Assembly: GCF_009617875.1 (NCBI RefSeq)
Contig: NZ_BLAV01000001.1
Span: 2,914,001-2,978,000 of the forward strand
Direction: 5' to 3'
Length of the DNA: 64,000 nt
Source of the DNA: Prolixibacter sp. NT017
GTDB lineage: Bacteria; Bacteroidota; Bacteroidia; Bacteroidales; Prolixibacteraceae
The notes below the pieces were generated by a model, which saw only the letters and a list, made by a program, of their open reading frames with translations, made no database searches and was not told the origin of the DNA. The translations under genes and the position numbers were made by a program. Positions 46,539 through 55,539 of the stretch are shown here, in pieces. Position 1 is the stretch's first letter. The number at the start of each line of letters is the position of its first letter.

Positions 46539-48338
46539 TTATTTCAAACTTTCAATTTCAGCTACGAGACGTTGCAGCGCTTTTTTGCTGTTGTCCAGCT
46601 CAGTTAAAATGCCGGCTTTCGTGTCTTCAAATTTCTCTTTCGCCGAACTGAACAATCCCTGGTAATAGTTGATTCCCTTTTCGAGGTTACCGGCAAACGA
46701 AGACAAATATTTTTCCTGCTTAACGGTCACCGACTTTTTGGTCTCTTCCACCTTATCCTTCAGGTAATCGATGTAAATCTTCAGCTCTTTCACAAACATG
46801 TTGGGACGATCGGCGCGAGCCATCATATTGCCACGACCGTAAATATGATCGGTAATCTCCTTCAGGCTAACTACTTTATTGAAATAGGCCATATTTGGTC
46901 CGGGACAAACGGATACGCCCTCTCCTTCGTCTTTGGTATCCATATGATGCGCTTTCAGAGCCGATGTTCCCAGGCCGACGCAAATGCAGGATTTATCAAT
47001 CACCGCGTTTACTTTTTCCTGGTAGGTCTCTTCCGACATTCCCTCTTTTTTCAGCTCTTTCAATTTCAACAGCTGGTAGTGCCGCGAAGCCGGACAAATT
47101 CCCTTTTCGGTGAATTCGTTGTTCAACGCTACGTATTTCTTCGGGCACGGACTTCCGGGCTTCCCACCCTGGGCCCAGGCCATTTTCTCTACATCTTTCG
47201 TGTTACCACGAAGATTGTTGAAGGGCACGCCCAACGGAGAAATATTACTCAGGTACAAATCGTCCTCTTTGGCTTCCGCCAGTTTATTCATGGTTTCATC
47301 ATCCACGGTAGTGGCTTCCGGAACCAACAAAAACGGGGAACCCCAACCGACCGAATCGATCTGGTAATGCTCGATAAGGAACTGATGTTCCTCCGCAGTT
47401 CCTACGCCTCCTTGTGCGGTAATTTTCAGCGGAAGCGTATGTTCAGGAACAACCCGGTTCTTTGCGCCCAGCGCCTGTACCATGATGTCGTGTACTTCCT
47501 GAATTAGTTTTTCCCGGTTATCCCGGAATTCCGCCAGAATCGGTCCCATCAGGTTACCCTCAGTAGCAAAAGCGTGACCGCCGCAGTTCAGGCCCGATTC
47601 AATCCGGTACTCCGAAACCCACAGTCCTTTCTTTGCCAAAAACTTTCCCTGGATAAATGCCGAACGGAAATCACTGACTTTTAAAACGATTTTCTTTTTG
47701 ACGTAACCATTTTCATCGGGAAAGAAGTCGTCGAAATGTTCCAGGTAACTGTACAAGCGCGGATTCATTCCGGCCGAAAGCACGATACTCGAATGCAAAT
47801 CGCTGTTGGCAAAACCGCGCAACGCAGCGTGCGCATCATTAAACTCAACCGGTAATTTCTCTTTATGCTGATAGTTGTCTTTATCAATTTTGGTCATGAT
47901 GTTGACATCGATGCTGCCCATCGAGAGGTTCTCCCGAAGCCAGTTGCCAACTTCATCCCAATTGATGTATTTCGCTGTCCGCCTTTTGAACTCCTGTTTG
48001 ATAGTGGAGCTATCGGGCAGCATATTGATGTACTCCCTGATTTCGTCTTTCTTTTCCAGGGCTGCACTTTTCAGCTCTTCAAGCTTCCGTTCGGCCACGC
48101 TGTTCATCAGGTTGAGATAGGAAGTGATCCGCTTGGCGCGGAAATCCTCAATCTTTTCAGAGATTTCCTGGTAAGGCATTTCGAACTTTTCGCAATACAT
48201 CTTCCGCAGTTTCTCGAGCAGCATGTCATCTACCAGCGAAATGACAGAATCGATGCCCAAATGCGCAACCTTCAACGGTGTGTCAATGGTATATCCGATT
48301 CCCATAACGGGAATATGAAACGAGTGAGTGTTGGCCAT
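46539..48338 (-). CDS. Conserved 599-aa protein with NPD-like barrel and Cys cluster, unknown function
   Basis: A 599-residue cytosolic protein. The central part resembles FMN-dependent TIM barrels of the nitronate monooxygenase/PfaD type: SGLNCGGHAFATEGN near residue 250, then ITAQGGVGTAEEHQFLI near 310 and VGWGSPFLLVPEATT. The following part carries many cysteines (GSPCPKKYV, GICPASRHY, KSCICVGLG, VSVCPGPNM), suggestive of an iron-sulfur or zinc site. The last 80 residues are a coiled coil. I do not know a named family. It stands alone between the PUL and an acyl-CoA dehydrogenase gene. Confidence 0.65.
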   Translation of the reverse strand: MANTHSFHIPVMGIGYTIDTPLKVAHLGIDSVISLVDDMLLEKLRKMYCEKFEMPYQEISEKIEDFRAKRITSYLNLMNSVAERKLEELKSAALEKKDEIREYINMLPDSSTIKQEFKRRTAKYINWDEVGNWLRENLSMGSIDVNIMTKIDKDNYQHKEKLPVEFNDAHAALRGFANSDLHSSIVLSAGMNPRLYSYLEHFDDFFPDENGYVKKKIVLKVSDFRSAFIQGKFLAKKGLWVSEYRIESGLNCGGHAFATEGNLMGPILAEFRDNREKLIQEVHDIMVQALGAKNRVVPEHTLPLKITAQGGVGTAEEHQFLIEHYQIDSVGWGSPFLLVPEATTVDDETMNKLAEAKEDDLYLSNISPLGVPFNNLRGNTKDVEKMAWAQGGKPGSPCPKKYVALNNEFTEKGICPASRHYQLLKLKELKKEGMSEETYQEKVNAVIDKSCICVGLGTSALKAHHMDTKDEGEGVSVCPGPNMAYFNKVVSLKEITDHIYGRGNMMARADRPNMFVKELKIYIDYLKDKVEETKKSVTVKQEKYLSSFAGNLEKGINYYQGLFSSAKEKFEDTKAGILTELDNSKKALQRLVAEIESLK

Positions 48339-48776
48339 AATGAAATTTGTTATTCGGTAAACGCTGGAATGGGCGGCAGTGGCTTGCGGGTATTTTTTCG
48401 ACCTTGGGAAAGTCCCGGCCGGCGGGAGATTATCTGTTCTTCCTCTTCAAATCCTTCACATCATTGCTGCCTCACCCACGATAGCTATCGGGGGACAACG
48501 TTTAATTCTTATTTTCTCATGCTATTGTCATTCAATCGGCACAAGATAACGGAAATTTGAGGGCTTCAACTATATGGGGGCTTATATAGATTTCTTCTGC
48601 ATTACGCTTACAGGTTTCAGATTGAGCTGCGCGGTTTCAGCTTTCTGGTTAAAGGCGTTTCTCTTGTTCCTATCGTTAAAAGGTTTCAGGTTGAATGAAC
48701 TTTGATTTTTCATTTTTCATTACTAATTCCTCATTGTTCTATGGATTGAAGAAGGTTTTTAGTGTTAAACAAAAAA
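48339..48776. other. Gap upstream of the 599-aa gene
   Basis: No gene. It must carry the promoter of the 599-aa gene. Between about 48610 and 48700 GGTTTCAG words recur, the complement of the CCTGAAAC motif that borders the 221-bp repeat elements, so an old repeat remnant is possible. Confidence 0.45.
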
Positions 48777-48808
48777 GGATGCCATCCCTCGGAGAGATGA
48801 CATCCTTT
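48777..48808 (-). terminator. GGATGTCATC hairpin, copy 4, after the acyl-CoA dehydrogenase gene
   Basis: On the minus strand GGATGTCATCTCT pairs with AGGGATGGCATCC (one G-U pair), followed by TTTTTT, 22 bp past the stop. Same family as 18318, 21099 and 22102. Confidence 0.85.
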
Positions 48809-48829
48809 CGCATATTTTAAATAAACGTT

Positions 48830-50341
48830 CTAGCTGAACTTCAGCCACGAACTGTCTTCGCGGTAGTCAACTACCGGAACGGTTTTCATTTCGAACTTGT
48901 ACGAGCTGACCAGCATGGCAATATCGTGCCGGATGGTTTCGATGCTTTCCCTTATCAAATCGCCACGGAAACCTTTTGTTCCCAGGTCGACCACGTGATT
49001 GGCCGCAATCACCTTGCTGATAATCTTACCTAAATCAACAATCTTCCGTTGCGGTAAATCAAAATCGACTTTGAAATTCACCAGCGACTTGAAATAGTCA
49101 GCTGCCCGATCGGTCAGATTATAAGACTGGAAGAAATCCAACAGGTTCACCTCTTTCTTCTTCCGCATCATCTTCAATACCCCCTCCGAAATCTGCGTGT
49201 AGAGCATGTCATTCGAGCCTTCGAAAATCTGGAACGGACGGGAATCCATGATTCCCCGGGAGCCTACGTTCTCGGCCTTGTAGCCGTTCGCCCCCAGCAG
49301 CTGTGTGAGCGTCTGTGCCGACTCCTGCATCAGGTCGGTAATGAAAGCTTTCATGCTGCCGGCTTCCACAGCATCGGGCGACAGATCATTTTCGATACCA
49401 CTGTGTTCCGCGCTGCGCGAGCACATGGCGGAACTAATGGTAAATGCACTTTGAATCCGCGTAATCTGGTGTTTTACCTGGTCGAGCGACATCAGCGATT
49501 TCCCTCCGACAAAACGCGAAGTCACCTGCTCAATCGCCTCATCCATCATCCGGTGAATAAAGCCCATGCCCATTCCCGGGAACTGAAACCGGCTGCGGTG
49601 CAACAGGTCCATCATCAACTTCAATCCGGTGGTTTCAGGCTTCAGTTTATTCTCTTCAGGGACTTTAATATCGACGATATTCTTCCCGTAAGGAATCGGG
49701 TACAACCCGATGTTGTTATAGTATTCCTGGACTTCTATGCGTTGTTCGGGCTGGTGCGCGTCGCACACAAAAAAGTCGATGTCGCGTCCCAACCGGCCGT
49801 CTGCCGTTTTGGGCCGCGAGGTCATCAGCCAGTAATCGGCCATCCCCGTGAGGCCTTGCCAGTGTTTGGTTCCCTGAATATGATAGTGTGAGCCTTCTTT
49901 TACATTAAAAGTCTGCATGTTCAATGCATCGCTGCCATAATCCGGCTCCGTAATCATCAGTCCCCCCATGTTTTGCTTATTCAGGAACCGTTTGAAGATA
50001 TCGCCCTTGACCGATTCCTGGGCATATTTAACCACCGGTTCCAGAAAAAGAGCGATGTTGATGCCAAAAACCAATGACAACGGCAACGACTCGTACGACG
50101 CAGTTTCCAATACGCCCAGACACTCCTTTACCTTCACTCCCCGGCCTCCATAGGCCTCAGGAATGGCAACCGATAACGGATTCCGGGACATGATGTCGCG
50201 CAATACGACGGCAGGAAATCCCCTCTGCTGAATAAATTTCTCAATGTCGTCCCGCTCATAAAAAACACTCTTCAATGTCTCTTTCAACGAGTTGAGAAAC
50301 GTGCTAAACGGAATTTGACCTGTACTTTCAGAAATAATCAT
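48830..50341 (-). CDS. Acyl-CoA dehydrogenase family protein
   Basis: A 503-residue flavoenzyme. An N-terminal helical domain ends near PLSVAIPEAYGGRG, and the FAD-contacting middle domain has MITEPDYGSDA and HWQGLTGMADYWLM. The C-terminal helical domain has QIFEGSNDMLYTQI, where the Glu is the expected catalytic base. The chain is about 100 residues longer than classical medium-chain enzymes, with an extra helical C-terminal domain. It should oxidise an acyl-CoA to the 2-enoyl form and pass electrons to ETF. Single gene with a terminator. Confidence 0.88.
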   Translation of the reverse strand: MIISESTGQIPFSTFLNSLKETLKSVFYERDDIEKFIQQRGFPAVVLRDIMSRNPLSVAIPEAYGGRGVKVKECLGVLETASYESLPLSLVFGINIALFLEPVVKYAQESVKGDIFKRFLNKQNMGGLMITEPDYGSDALNMQTFNVKEGSHYHIQGTKHWQGLTGMADYWLMTSRPKTADGRLGRDIDFFVCDAHQPEQRIEVQEYYNNIGLYPIPYGKNIVDIKVPEENKLKPETTGLKLMMDLLHRSRFQFPGMGMGFIHRMMDEAIEQVTSRFVGGKSLMSLDQVKHQITRIQSAFTISSAMCSRSAEHSGIENDLSPDAVEAGSMKAFITDLMQESAQTLTQLLGANGYKAENVGSRGIMDSRPFQIFEGSNDMLYTQISEGVLKMMRKKKEVNLLDFFQSYNLTDRAADYFKSLVNFKVDFDLPQRKIVDLGKIISKVIAANHVVDLGTKGFRGDLIRESIETIRHDIAMLVSSYKFEMKTVPVVDYREDSSWLKFS

Positions 50342-50555
50342 TATTGTATTTTGTTTGATGTAAATGCCATGCTATTTAAAACGCCTCTAAATTTACGCTT
50401 AATCATGCAGATTCCATAAAGGAATATCAACATACAACAGCAAGCAAAGGGCTAATAATGTTCACAGGTGGAAATAAAAAACAGTATAACTGTCGTTATG
50501 ATTAATACAATCGTCGTGTTCAATCACCGCAACGCGCTCTTCGCCCCTGGTCCTT

Positions 50556-51029
50556 CTACTTAACCGATATATAAATATCGACTTCAGCCTTGTTCCAATC
50601 CAAACTGCGCTCATCGTAGATTTCATAGTCGGCATGGTACGCCCGGTCCATGTCCGAACGCCAGATGTACTGCCAGGCTTCTGCAATGCAAGCCGGCATC
50701 TGTCCCCGGGCAGTCACTTTCTCAAAAGCTCCTCCCGGAATCACCAACTCATCCATTTCTTCAGGAACCGGAACTCCCTCTTCCACGGGGCAGCCAATAA
50801 AATAAGAAAATGCCTGCGTGTAATCGCCATCGTATTGATGATAGACTGCGATCACATTCTCGTTTACCTTTCCGGGAACACGACTGGCTACCGCTTCTTT
50901 TTCAAAGCGCTGCCAGAGACTTCCGCAATCTACCATCGACTGGCCATTGTCGTTGGTGGTTTTTCCGGGCAATGCCAGCCCAATCAACCGTATTGGTGTC
51001 TTCACCGTATACTCTGTCACTTTCATCAT
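50556..51029 (-). CDS. GyrI-like effector-binding domain protein
   Basis: A 157-residue stand-alone GyrI-like/AraC effector-binding domain. It starts TPIRLIGLALPGKTTN, has the central VIAVYHQYDGDYTQAFSYFIG, and ends DWNKAEVDIYISV, the usual final strand. Without a DNA-binding part, such proteins bind small molecules, and some hydrolyse reactive compounds or block gyrase inhibitors. It may share a transcript with the DUF4937 gene 36 bp upstream on the same strand. Confidence 0.82.
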   Translation of the reverse strand: MMKVTEYTVKTPIRLIGLALPGKTTNDNGQSMVDCGSLWQRFEKEAVASRVPGKVNENVIAVYHQYDGDYTQAFSYFIGCPVEEGVPVPEEMDELVIPGGAFEKVTARGQMPACIAEAWQYIWRSDMDRAYHADYEIYDERSLDWNKAEVDIYISVK

Positions 51030-51065
51030 GGTCTTTAAGGTTAAATATACCAGATAGTACGAATT

Positions 51066-51704
51066 TCAGGCAAGGACGTTCCACGATTCGACCAAACGAA
51101 TCTGCTTCCCAATTATTTTCTGAAGATCATCGGTTACCGAAGCCTTTTCCCGGAGGAGCGGAACTTGATCATCCCGATACCGGTCGTGATGAACCACCGT
51201 GTCCCGGAAAGTAGAAATCAGGTACCGATTGGATGTATCCGCAGCTTTAGAGAACATTCCACCTAGCATGCCCTCCGCTTGTTTCATCGCCTGCAACCAA
51301 ACCGACTGTTGTACCGATTCAAAATGCTCGGTTCGCCCGGAATATACCTCACAATCTGCGACGCACAAAAACTCGCTGGTTCCAACGGCTTCATCCAACG
51401 AAGCCGCTTGTCCTTCCATTTCCAACAGGCCATCGAAATAAGCAACGTTAATAGCGTGATAAGTTTCCGATTGCCGGTTTTCCTCAACGATCCGGTCATG
51501 CAGACTGGCCATGAACCGTTCGGCGTGCCCCCGGCTCACCCAAAAGGCAATGATGCAGGCTTCGTTTTCATCTGCGATATTCCAGCCCCCGGTCTGAGCA
51601 ATAAAGCCTTCAGCCTGGGCTGTCGAAATCCATTGCTCCTGTGCACGGGAAAACGCATCCTTCATTCCCTCGTTCACCTGGCAAACAATCCATTTGATGT
51701 ACAT
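51066..51704 (-). CDS. DUF4937 (YdbC-like) protein
   Basis: A 212-residue cytosolic protein. Two halves (about 1-100 and 115-210) look like related ferredoxin-fold alpha/beta barrels of the dimeric monooxygenase type; the first (YIKWIVCQVNEGMKDAFS, then GGWNIADENEACIIAFW) matches DUF4937/YdbC. The second half ends VRLVESWNVL-like and has GGMFSKAADTSNRYLISTF. Function unknown. It is upstream of the GyrI-like gene. Confidence 0.7.
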   Translation of the reverse strand: MYIKWIVCQVNEGMKDAFSRAQEQWISTAQAEGFIAQTGGWNIADENEACIIAFWVSRGHAERFMASLHDRIVEENRQSETYHAINVAYFDGLLEMEGQAASLDEAVGTSEFLCVADCEVYSGRTEHFESVQQSVWLQAMKQAEGMLGGMFSKAADTSNRYLISTFRDTVVHHDRYRDDQVPLLREKASVTDDLQKIIGKQIRLVESWNVLA

Positions 51705-51858
51705 AAGCTTGCTTTTATCGAAGCATCACTTGATACTAAGTTATTATGAGAACAGAATTTATTACCATTCAGTTCTTGTTTAATGCATCTCCCGGTGGAA
51801 AGTGAGGGAACCCAGCCGAAGAAAATTTCATAACTTTACTTAGACAAAAACAGAGACT

Positions 51859-52095
51859 ATGGATATTCAGGCTTTAAAACTCGAACTGGTTGAAAAGATA
51901 TTGCAGACTGATGAACCATCTCTTTTGCTGAAGATTGAAAAGCTATTTCGCAAAAATGAGAATGATGATTGGTGGGAACAGCTTCCCCCGGAAGTTCAGG
52001 ATGCTATCGCTGAAAGCCTGGATGAAATAGAGGAGGGCAAAGTTTTTACGCACGAGCAAGTGATTCGGGAAGCAAAAGAACGTTATGGATTCTGA
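51859..52095 (+). CDS. Antitoxin of a ParE/RelE-type pair
   Basis: A 78-residue acidic helical protein, ending VFTHEQVIREAKERYG, the segment found in many antitoxins of Bacteroidota ParE/RelE systems, which binds the toxin. It lacks a clear DNA-binding domain. Its last 11 bases overlap the start of the toxin frame, the usual coupling of such pairs. Because the toxin is frameshifted, the pair is probably no longer functional. Confidence 0.8.
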   Translation: MDIQALKLELVEKILQTDEPSLLLKIEKLFRKNENDDWWEQLPPEVQDAIAESLDEIEEGKVFTHEQVIREAKERYGF

Positions 52096-52398
52096 TATCC
52101 AAATTATCTGGACATCCAAAGCAAAGCTCACCTATTTCAGGGTATTGGATTACCTCGAACAGAATTGGACTCAAAAAGAAATCATTCAATTTAACCGGAG
52201 AATATCTATTGTCTTACGAGCCATTCAAAAAATCCTTCCATTTTCAAAGCTTCCACCAGGTATCCCAACATCCGAAAAGCAATTGTCGATAAGAATAATT
52301 CAATCTTCTATACATACGACAGTTATAGACATGCCATTTTTCTGTTGACTTTTTTCGACAATCGTCAAAATCCGAAAACTTTAAGATTTAATAGCTGA
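52085..52398 (+). pseudogene. ParE/RelE-type toxin gene with a frameshift
   Basis: The first frame (from ATG at 52085) reads IIWTSKAKLTYFRVLDYLEQ and on to KILPFSKLPPG near 52255. Then it runs into a non-homologous tail and stops at 52348. The frame one base back from about 52258 continues as RYPNIRKAIVDKNNSIFY and ends FFDNRQNPKTLRFNS at 52396-52398, exactly the expected C-terminal half of ParE-like toxins. One base is thus missing (or two inserted) around 52250-52258. The reconstructed toxin is about 104 residues. A sequencing error would also explain it. Confidence 0.85.
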
Positions 52399-52788
52399 GA
52401 CCGCGAAGCCAAACCTGAAACTTAAAACTTCTTTAACTCCGCGCAAAGGCCGCAAAGTTCCCCACGGAGAACGCATAGAGGGTGCCTTCATCGAAGCCAA
52501 ACCACAGAAACGGTTGGAATTCCAGGAACCACGCACCAAGTAACGGAACTGTAGAGCCGCAGGTCATTTATTAATGCCTTTGGAACATTGTGGTTTAATT
52601 TTTTACCACGAAGAAAACTGAGGTTTACACAACGAACACGAAGAAGCCCGTTATCGGCGCCGGACCACAAAAACGGCATAGTGCAACCTGAAGGGACTAA
52701 TGCCCGGTCACAATATATCGTGCCCCTACCAGATCAACAACTAACGGGACATCGTAGCTCCAACCTGAAACTTGAAACCCTTGAACAA
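52399..52788 (+). repeat. Diverged copy of the 221-bp intergenic repeat
   Basis: From about 52485 to 52790 the order is the same as in the 61.3-63.7 kb array: CGAAGCCAAACCACAGAAAC, then GTAACGGAACTGTAGAG, TCATTTATTAATGCCTTTGG, GTGGTTTAATTTTTTACCACGAAG, and GCCCGGTCACAATATATCG. CCTGAAAC words lie at both ends (near 52413 and 52765), as at the 63.66 kb end of the array. No gene is contained; a GCGCAAAGGCCGCAAAG stretch near 52440 is a second short repeat type. Confidence 0.75.
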
Positions 52789-53697
52789 CTAACCGTTTCC
52801 CTCCTCATTGACCACCACAGCTGCTTCAGGAGTGGTTCTTCGTTGCTGGTGCCAAACCACGAGAACGATGGCCGGGATAATCAACAACGTGCAAATGAGC
52901 GAGCCTTCGAAACCGAAACTGCCGCCGTTGATAAGTTCATTACCAGTATCGACAACCTTAAAGATTCCTTTTGACACACTTCCGCTTACTTCGTATCCCA
53001 GAACAGGCCCCTGGATAAAGTTCCAGAACAGGTGCAGACTGATGGGAAACCAAAGATTCCGGGTGTAGATGTAAGAAGCTCCCAGTAGTATTCCCGCCAG
53101 GAAAATATTCGTTAACCCCAACAACGAAACATTCGAGTTCAACACGTGCCCCAGGGCAAACAGCAGCGCACTGATGCCCAATGCCACGTATTTGTTCATG
53201 GCTCCCATCAGGGTGTTCAGGATATATCCTCTCGCCACAATCTCTTCATTGAGCGCTACCAGAATGAACATTAAAAAGCTCAATCCAAGAGTCGGCATAT
53301 TAGTCGTTAACTGTTCCAGTCGAATAGAACCGCTCACGTAAAGCAGCAAGGTGCCTCCACCAATGATAACAACGGCAAACAACAACCCGTAGAGGAGCGA
53401 ACGAGGTCCATTCTGAAACGCAAATCCCAACGACTTAACCGTTTTTTTGTCGATAGCTTTGCGAAAAAGCATAACAACCAGAAACATCCCAATCACTGTA
53501 AGCGCCATAAACAGCAAATCCTTTTCTACTCCCATCGAGCTGATCGATTCGACATCTGTAAGCGGAATCTGCAAAGCCAGCATCCCAAATAATTGCAAAA
53601 AGCCGCTTGCTATCAGATAAACGATAAGAAAGAGTACAACTTTCCCGACCACAAGAAAGGCATTAGCTATTCTACTTTTGGCAATTTCTTCCGTCAT
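52789..53697 (-). CDS. CPBP family intramembrane metalloprotease
   Basis: A 302-residue inner-membrane protein with about eight helices. The CPBP/Abi glutamic-type motifs are visible: NEEIVARGYIL (EExxxR, near residue 150), FALGHVLNSN and LHLFWNFIQG, which supply the two His and Asn of the active site. Bacterial members act in membrane-protein maturation or peptide immunity; the target is unknown. It neighbours another membrane metalloprotease-like gene at 53773-54369, so the two may work together in envelope proteolysis. Confidence 0.88.
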   Translation of the reverse strand: MTEEIAKSRIANAFLVVGKVVLFLIVYLIASGFLQLFGMLALQIPLTDVESISSMGVEKDLLFMALTVIGMFLVVMLFRKAIDKKTVKSLGFAFQNGPRSLLYGLLFAVVIIGGGTLLLYVSGSIRLEQLTTNMPTLGLSFLMFILVALNEEIVARGYILNTLMGAMNKYVALGISALLFALGHVLNSNVSLLGLTNIFLAGILLGASYIYTRNLWFPISLHLFWNFIQGPVLGYEVSGSVSKGIFKVVDTGNELINGGSFGFEGSLICTLLIIPAIVLVVWHQQRRTTPEAAVVVNEEGNG

Positions 53698-53772
53698 AAT
53701 ATCCTATATTTTCTTATGTTCTTTGTATTATCTTTTTTGTAAAAGCTGTTTAAACATGGGCAAGTCTGAAAC

Positions 53773-54369
53773 TCAGTCTTCTTCCTTCCGGAAAATATAA
53801 CACCCCATTTCCGATGGATGATCCTGTACCCAACTCTCACGACTCTCCTTCCGGAGAAGGTGTACCATCAGGAAATCGCCCGCTGCAGCCATGGTGAAGA
53901 AGATAGCAAACAGCATTAGTGTCAGACTCCCGGTGCCCAAAGCAACAACACCCGGCAGAACTCCCAGCAACAATCCCGGCATGATGGCGCCCAGCACATA
54001 ATGTTTTACTTTGAGCGGCTCTTTGCAGTGACAATAAGGAGTTATCATTTTCCACATCACACCAAACCGGATAGACCTAAAACCACGCTTGGTAAAAAAT
54101 GACCAGGCAATGCCATGAATCAGTTCATGGGCAATGATACCTCCCATCAGCAACAGGAGAAAAAGTCCAAATCCTCCGCCCAGTCCTGCAACTCCAATAC
54201 GATCCATGTATTCCCCAAGCCGGTCTACCGGATAGTGGTGGTGCCAGATAAAGTAAAAAGGAATCCCGTAAACGAATACGATCGGTGCGATCAACAAGAA
54301 GCCAAACAGGTTGGCCCACACAATATCGATGGTTAAGTTTTCTTTTCTGTAATTTTCAAGGTCTTCCAT
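53773..54369 (-). CDS. DUF3267 membrane zinc metalloprotease-like protein
   Basis: A 198-residue inner-membrane protein with four to five helices. The HELIHGIAW motif (HExxH, near residue 80) and a later Asp-containing helix (AAAGDFLMVHLL) match DUF3267, a family of site-2-protease-like zinc metallopeptidases. Natural substrates are unknown. It lies 75 bp upstream of the CPBP protease gene on the same strand. Confidence 0.8.
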   Translation of the reverse strand: MEDLENYRKENLTIDIVWANLFGFLLIAPIVFVYGIPFYFIWHHHYPVDRLGEYMDRIGVAGLGGGFGLFLLLLMGGIIAHELIHGIAWSFFTKRGFRSIRFGVMWKMITPYCHCKEPLKVKHYVLGAIMPGLLLGVLPGVVALGTGSLTLMLFAIFFTMAAAGDFLMVHLLRKESRESWVQDHPSEMGCYIFRKEED

Positions 54370-54504
54370 AATGTTTAGTTGTGGTTAATCAGTTGATTGG
54401 TGCCCGAGAGTGGTCAGGCGTTACACGATGATTCAAAAAAAAGGCATAGCTGTTTCTTTCCATTATGGAAACAGAAACCCTGACAGAAAACCGTGCATGG
54501 CAAG

Positions 54505-54840
54505 CTAGTGTTTAGCCGAATCAGGTTCTGCGCGGAGCAATGTGTTCTCGTGATAATCCGACTTCCAAACACAAAAAAGATCCTCGTTTTCGGGCAAATT
54601 CAATAGCCTGACAACGTCTTTAAAATCCTTTTTGCGAATATTGGCAATGCGGTTGTCGATGATCTTGTAATTCTTCAGAAAATACTGAACCGACAACGAA
54701 TCATTCTGTACCTGTCTCCTGATATGATTTAAAACCACATGACACTCGCCTTCCATCATGAAAACAATGTTATTCTTCTCTTGCCCAAAACCAAAATGCA
54801 CAGAGAAGACCACCAATAGAACCAATATTAGTCGTTTCAT
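54505..54840 (-). CDS. Small secreted protein of unknown function
   Basis: A 111-residue protein. The frame is open further upstream, but the ATG giving MKRLILVLLVVFSVHFGFGQ is preferred because it creates a proper signal peptide and lies just after the stop of the upstream gene. The mature part is about 90 residues with many charged residues and two Cys. No family recognised. It appears coupled to the membrane protein at 54843-55319 (2-bp gap). Confidence 0.6.
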   Translation of the reverse strand: MKRLILVLLVVFSVHFGFGQEKNNIVFMMEGECHVVLNHIRRQVQNDSLSVQYFLKNYKIIDNRIANIRKKDFKDVVRLLNLPENEDLFCVWKSDYHENTLLRAEPDSAKH

Positions 54841-54842
54841 GT

Positions 54843-55319
54843 TCACAACTCCGTTGGTGACACCCAATGTACCTTCGTCGTTTCGTGTTTCACCCGTTGG
54901 GTCCGGTAACTACGGATATACAAAACCAACCCCAGCAGGAACAACACCGGCCCCATACGCAGATGCTGGCCCGCATAGGTTAAATTGATGTCCTGCATCA
55001 GCGACATCCACTCGAAGTAAGTGGCATATAAGGTGATGAACAGAAAACCCAACCACAGCCTTCTCTGCAGCTTATTTTCCATCGTTTCCAGGAAAAATAA
55101 CACACCCGTCAGCAGGAAAAACAGGTAGCCAAAAATGGTCGAAGTCAACGATAAGTCGCCCGATAGCTTGGCGAAATCGAAGAGCGGCAACGGGATGAAT
55201 TGGGTCATTACCCCGTGGGAAACAAACCCGTCGGAGAGGTTAAACTGTAGCCGTACGAGGCTGGAAAAGACGAGGCCCAGTATCAACAGGGCGAGTAAGA
55301 TTTTTGGTTTCTTGATCAT
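54843..55319 (-). CDS. Four-helix membrane protein of unknown function
   Basis: A 158-residue inner-membrane protein with hydrophobic segments near residues 5-25, 50-75, 88-108 and 120-138, and a charged C-terminus. No motif or family recognised. First gene of a small unit with the secreted protein gene behind it. Confidence 0.6.
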   Translation of the reverse strand: MIKKPKILLALLILGLVFSSLVRLQFNLSDGFVSHGVMTQFIPLPLFDFAKLSGDLSLTSTIFGYLFFLLTGVLFFLETMENKLQRRLWLGFLFITLYATYFEWMSLMQDINLTYAGQHLRMGPVLFLLGLVLYIRSYRTQRVKHETTKVHWVSPTEL

Positions 55320-55423
55320 GGTAGTTTGGATTTAAAGCAACCCGTTGTGTGAGACGATTCGAAGTGGAGAAAAATCAAAGTTCGATACCCTTCCCCGGGA
55401 ATTCTCGGCTAAAGGAAAACTCC

Positions 55424-55472
55424 GATTTTTCAGGCTTCACCCTTTAGGGCGGGGTAAAAAGCCTGAAAAATC
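55424..55472. repeat. Long hairpin between the DUF6263 and membrane-protein genes
   Basis: Fourteen-base arms GATTTTTCAGGCTT / AAGCCTGAAAAATC enclose 21 bases including CCCTTTAGGGCGGGG. It lies downstream of the DUF6263 gene and upstream of the membrane-protein gene. It may terminate or be a dispersed element; there is no clean T-run on the minus strand. Confidence 0.6.
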
Positions 55473-55539
55473 TTCACCTGATTCACTCCCACACAACGGT
55501 TCACATCATTCATTAGTGGATTGTTAAATAAAACAGTCG

